From: Planctomycetota bacterium
Lineage (GTDB): Bacteria; Planctomycetota; Phycisphaerae; WQYP01
Length of the DNA stretch: 14,673 nucleotides
Assembly: GCA_021816165.1 (NCBI GenBank)
Contig: JAKAYZ010000002.1
Span: 1 to 14,673 of the forward strand
Reading direction: 5' to 3'
Position numbers and translations under genes: made by a program. The notes beneath the pieces were generated by a model. That model had not been told where the DNA came from. It searched no databases and worked only from the letters and a program-made list of their open reading frames with translations. The stretch's first letter is position 1. Each line of letters starts with the position of its first letter. Positions 14,457 through 14,673 of the stretch are shown in pieces.

Positions 14457-14673
14457 CTGTGTGATGTTGGGTTGCGGCTTCGCCGCGCTGGGATAAATAG
14501 GTGCGTGCATATTGCTGTGTTGATGTTATTGCTCGCGGCAGCCAACTGAATAATGAGCTCACGCGGCTTGTGTTTCCGTGGCCTGGGCCGCGGATGTTAT
14601 GTGCTGGCGAAAGCGGATTAGCTTCCTGGCAGGATGAGGTGGACCGCCCCGGCGCGCACGGGATAAACTCTCT

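Larger units (their letters stand above)
14332..14673. other. Region after mnmE with no supported gene, rich in hairpins
   Basis: No frame gives a recognisable product. On the minus strand a fragment reading VPSWEFFADREELDRLWHKA runs antisense into the mnmE end and may be a decayed coding remnant. A minus-strand frame is open from the right edge to a TGA at 14559-14561 (about 37 codons, ending TSAAQATETQAA) and could be the end of a gene outside the window. Neither is secure. Three perfect short hairpins lie at 14379-14486. Confidence 0.45.

Noticed and set aside
13975..14562. 195-residue minus-strand open frame
   Set aside because: It is largely the antisense of mnmE with Gln/Arg-rich composition. 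No start signal or recognisable motif.
14554..14622. Short plus-strand ORF from an ATG at 14554
   Set aside because: Only 22 codons, no ribosome-binding site and no motif.
1..14673. tRNA, rRNA, CRISPR array or intact insertion sequence
   Set aside because: No cloverleaf-like segments, rRNA cores, regularly spaced repeats or transposase with terminal inverted repeats were seen on reading both strands. This was by eye, so a covariance-model scan could still find something.

Overview
The window looks like chromosomal DNA of a moderately GC-rich Planctomycetota bacterium, probably of the Phycisphaerae side. This is inferred from gene content: an H-X9-DG-like prepilin, a DUF1573 protein, a MauE/thioredoxin membrane protein, a Reg_prop propeller with a C-terminal extension of planctomycete flavour, and a modular NPCBM/GH27 enzyme. 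No rRNA, tRNA, CRISPR array or intact insertion sequence was seen. All genes except mnmE lie on the minus strand.

Layout from left to right. (1) Positions 1-1279 hold an efflux module read leftward: a TetR/CecR-type repressor (start 1179) followed by the N-terminal part of an HlyD/EmrA-type membrane fusion protein that runs off the left edge. The repressor has a sigma70-like promoter with a perfect 7+4+7 palindrome over its -35 box. (2) Positions 1249-9774 hold a compact leftward operon closed by an intrinsic terminator at 1249-1279. Its order is: 990-residue membrane-anchored beta-propeller; Cys-rich exported protein; possible small ORF; LolA-like exported protein; DUF1573 protein; MauE plus thioredoxin-like membrane protein; pseudopilin-like protein. 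Spacing is tight, including ATGA overlaps at 4863-4866 and 6041-6044. (3) Positions 9775-10557 are non-coding and carry a candidate operon promoter, a perfect palindrome over its -35 box, two 17-bp repeats 22 bp apart, a G11 tract and, at the far end, a strong terminator. (4) Positions 10558-12624 encode a Tat-exported NPCBM/Ig-like/GH27 alpha-galactosidase-type enzyme. (5) A divergent intergenic region leads to a complete rightward mnmE (12979-14331). (6) The last 342 bases hold no convincing gene but several short perfect hairpins.

The most interesting unit is the 8.4-kb operon. A MauE/thioredoxin membrane protein, a DUF1573 protein with a GCGC motif, and a small exported protein with eight cysteines after its hydrophobic segment suggest a dedicated extracytoplasmic disulfide or redox-maturation cassette. 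A propeller and a pilin-like protein share the transcript. The family assignments are fairly firm; the shared function is inference.
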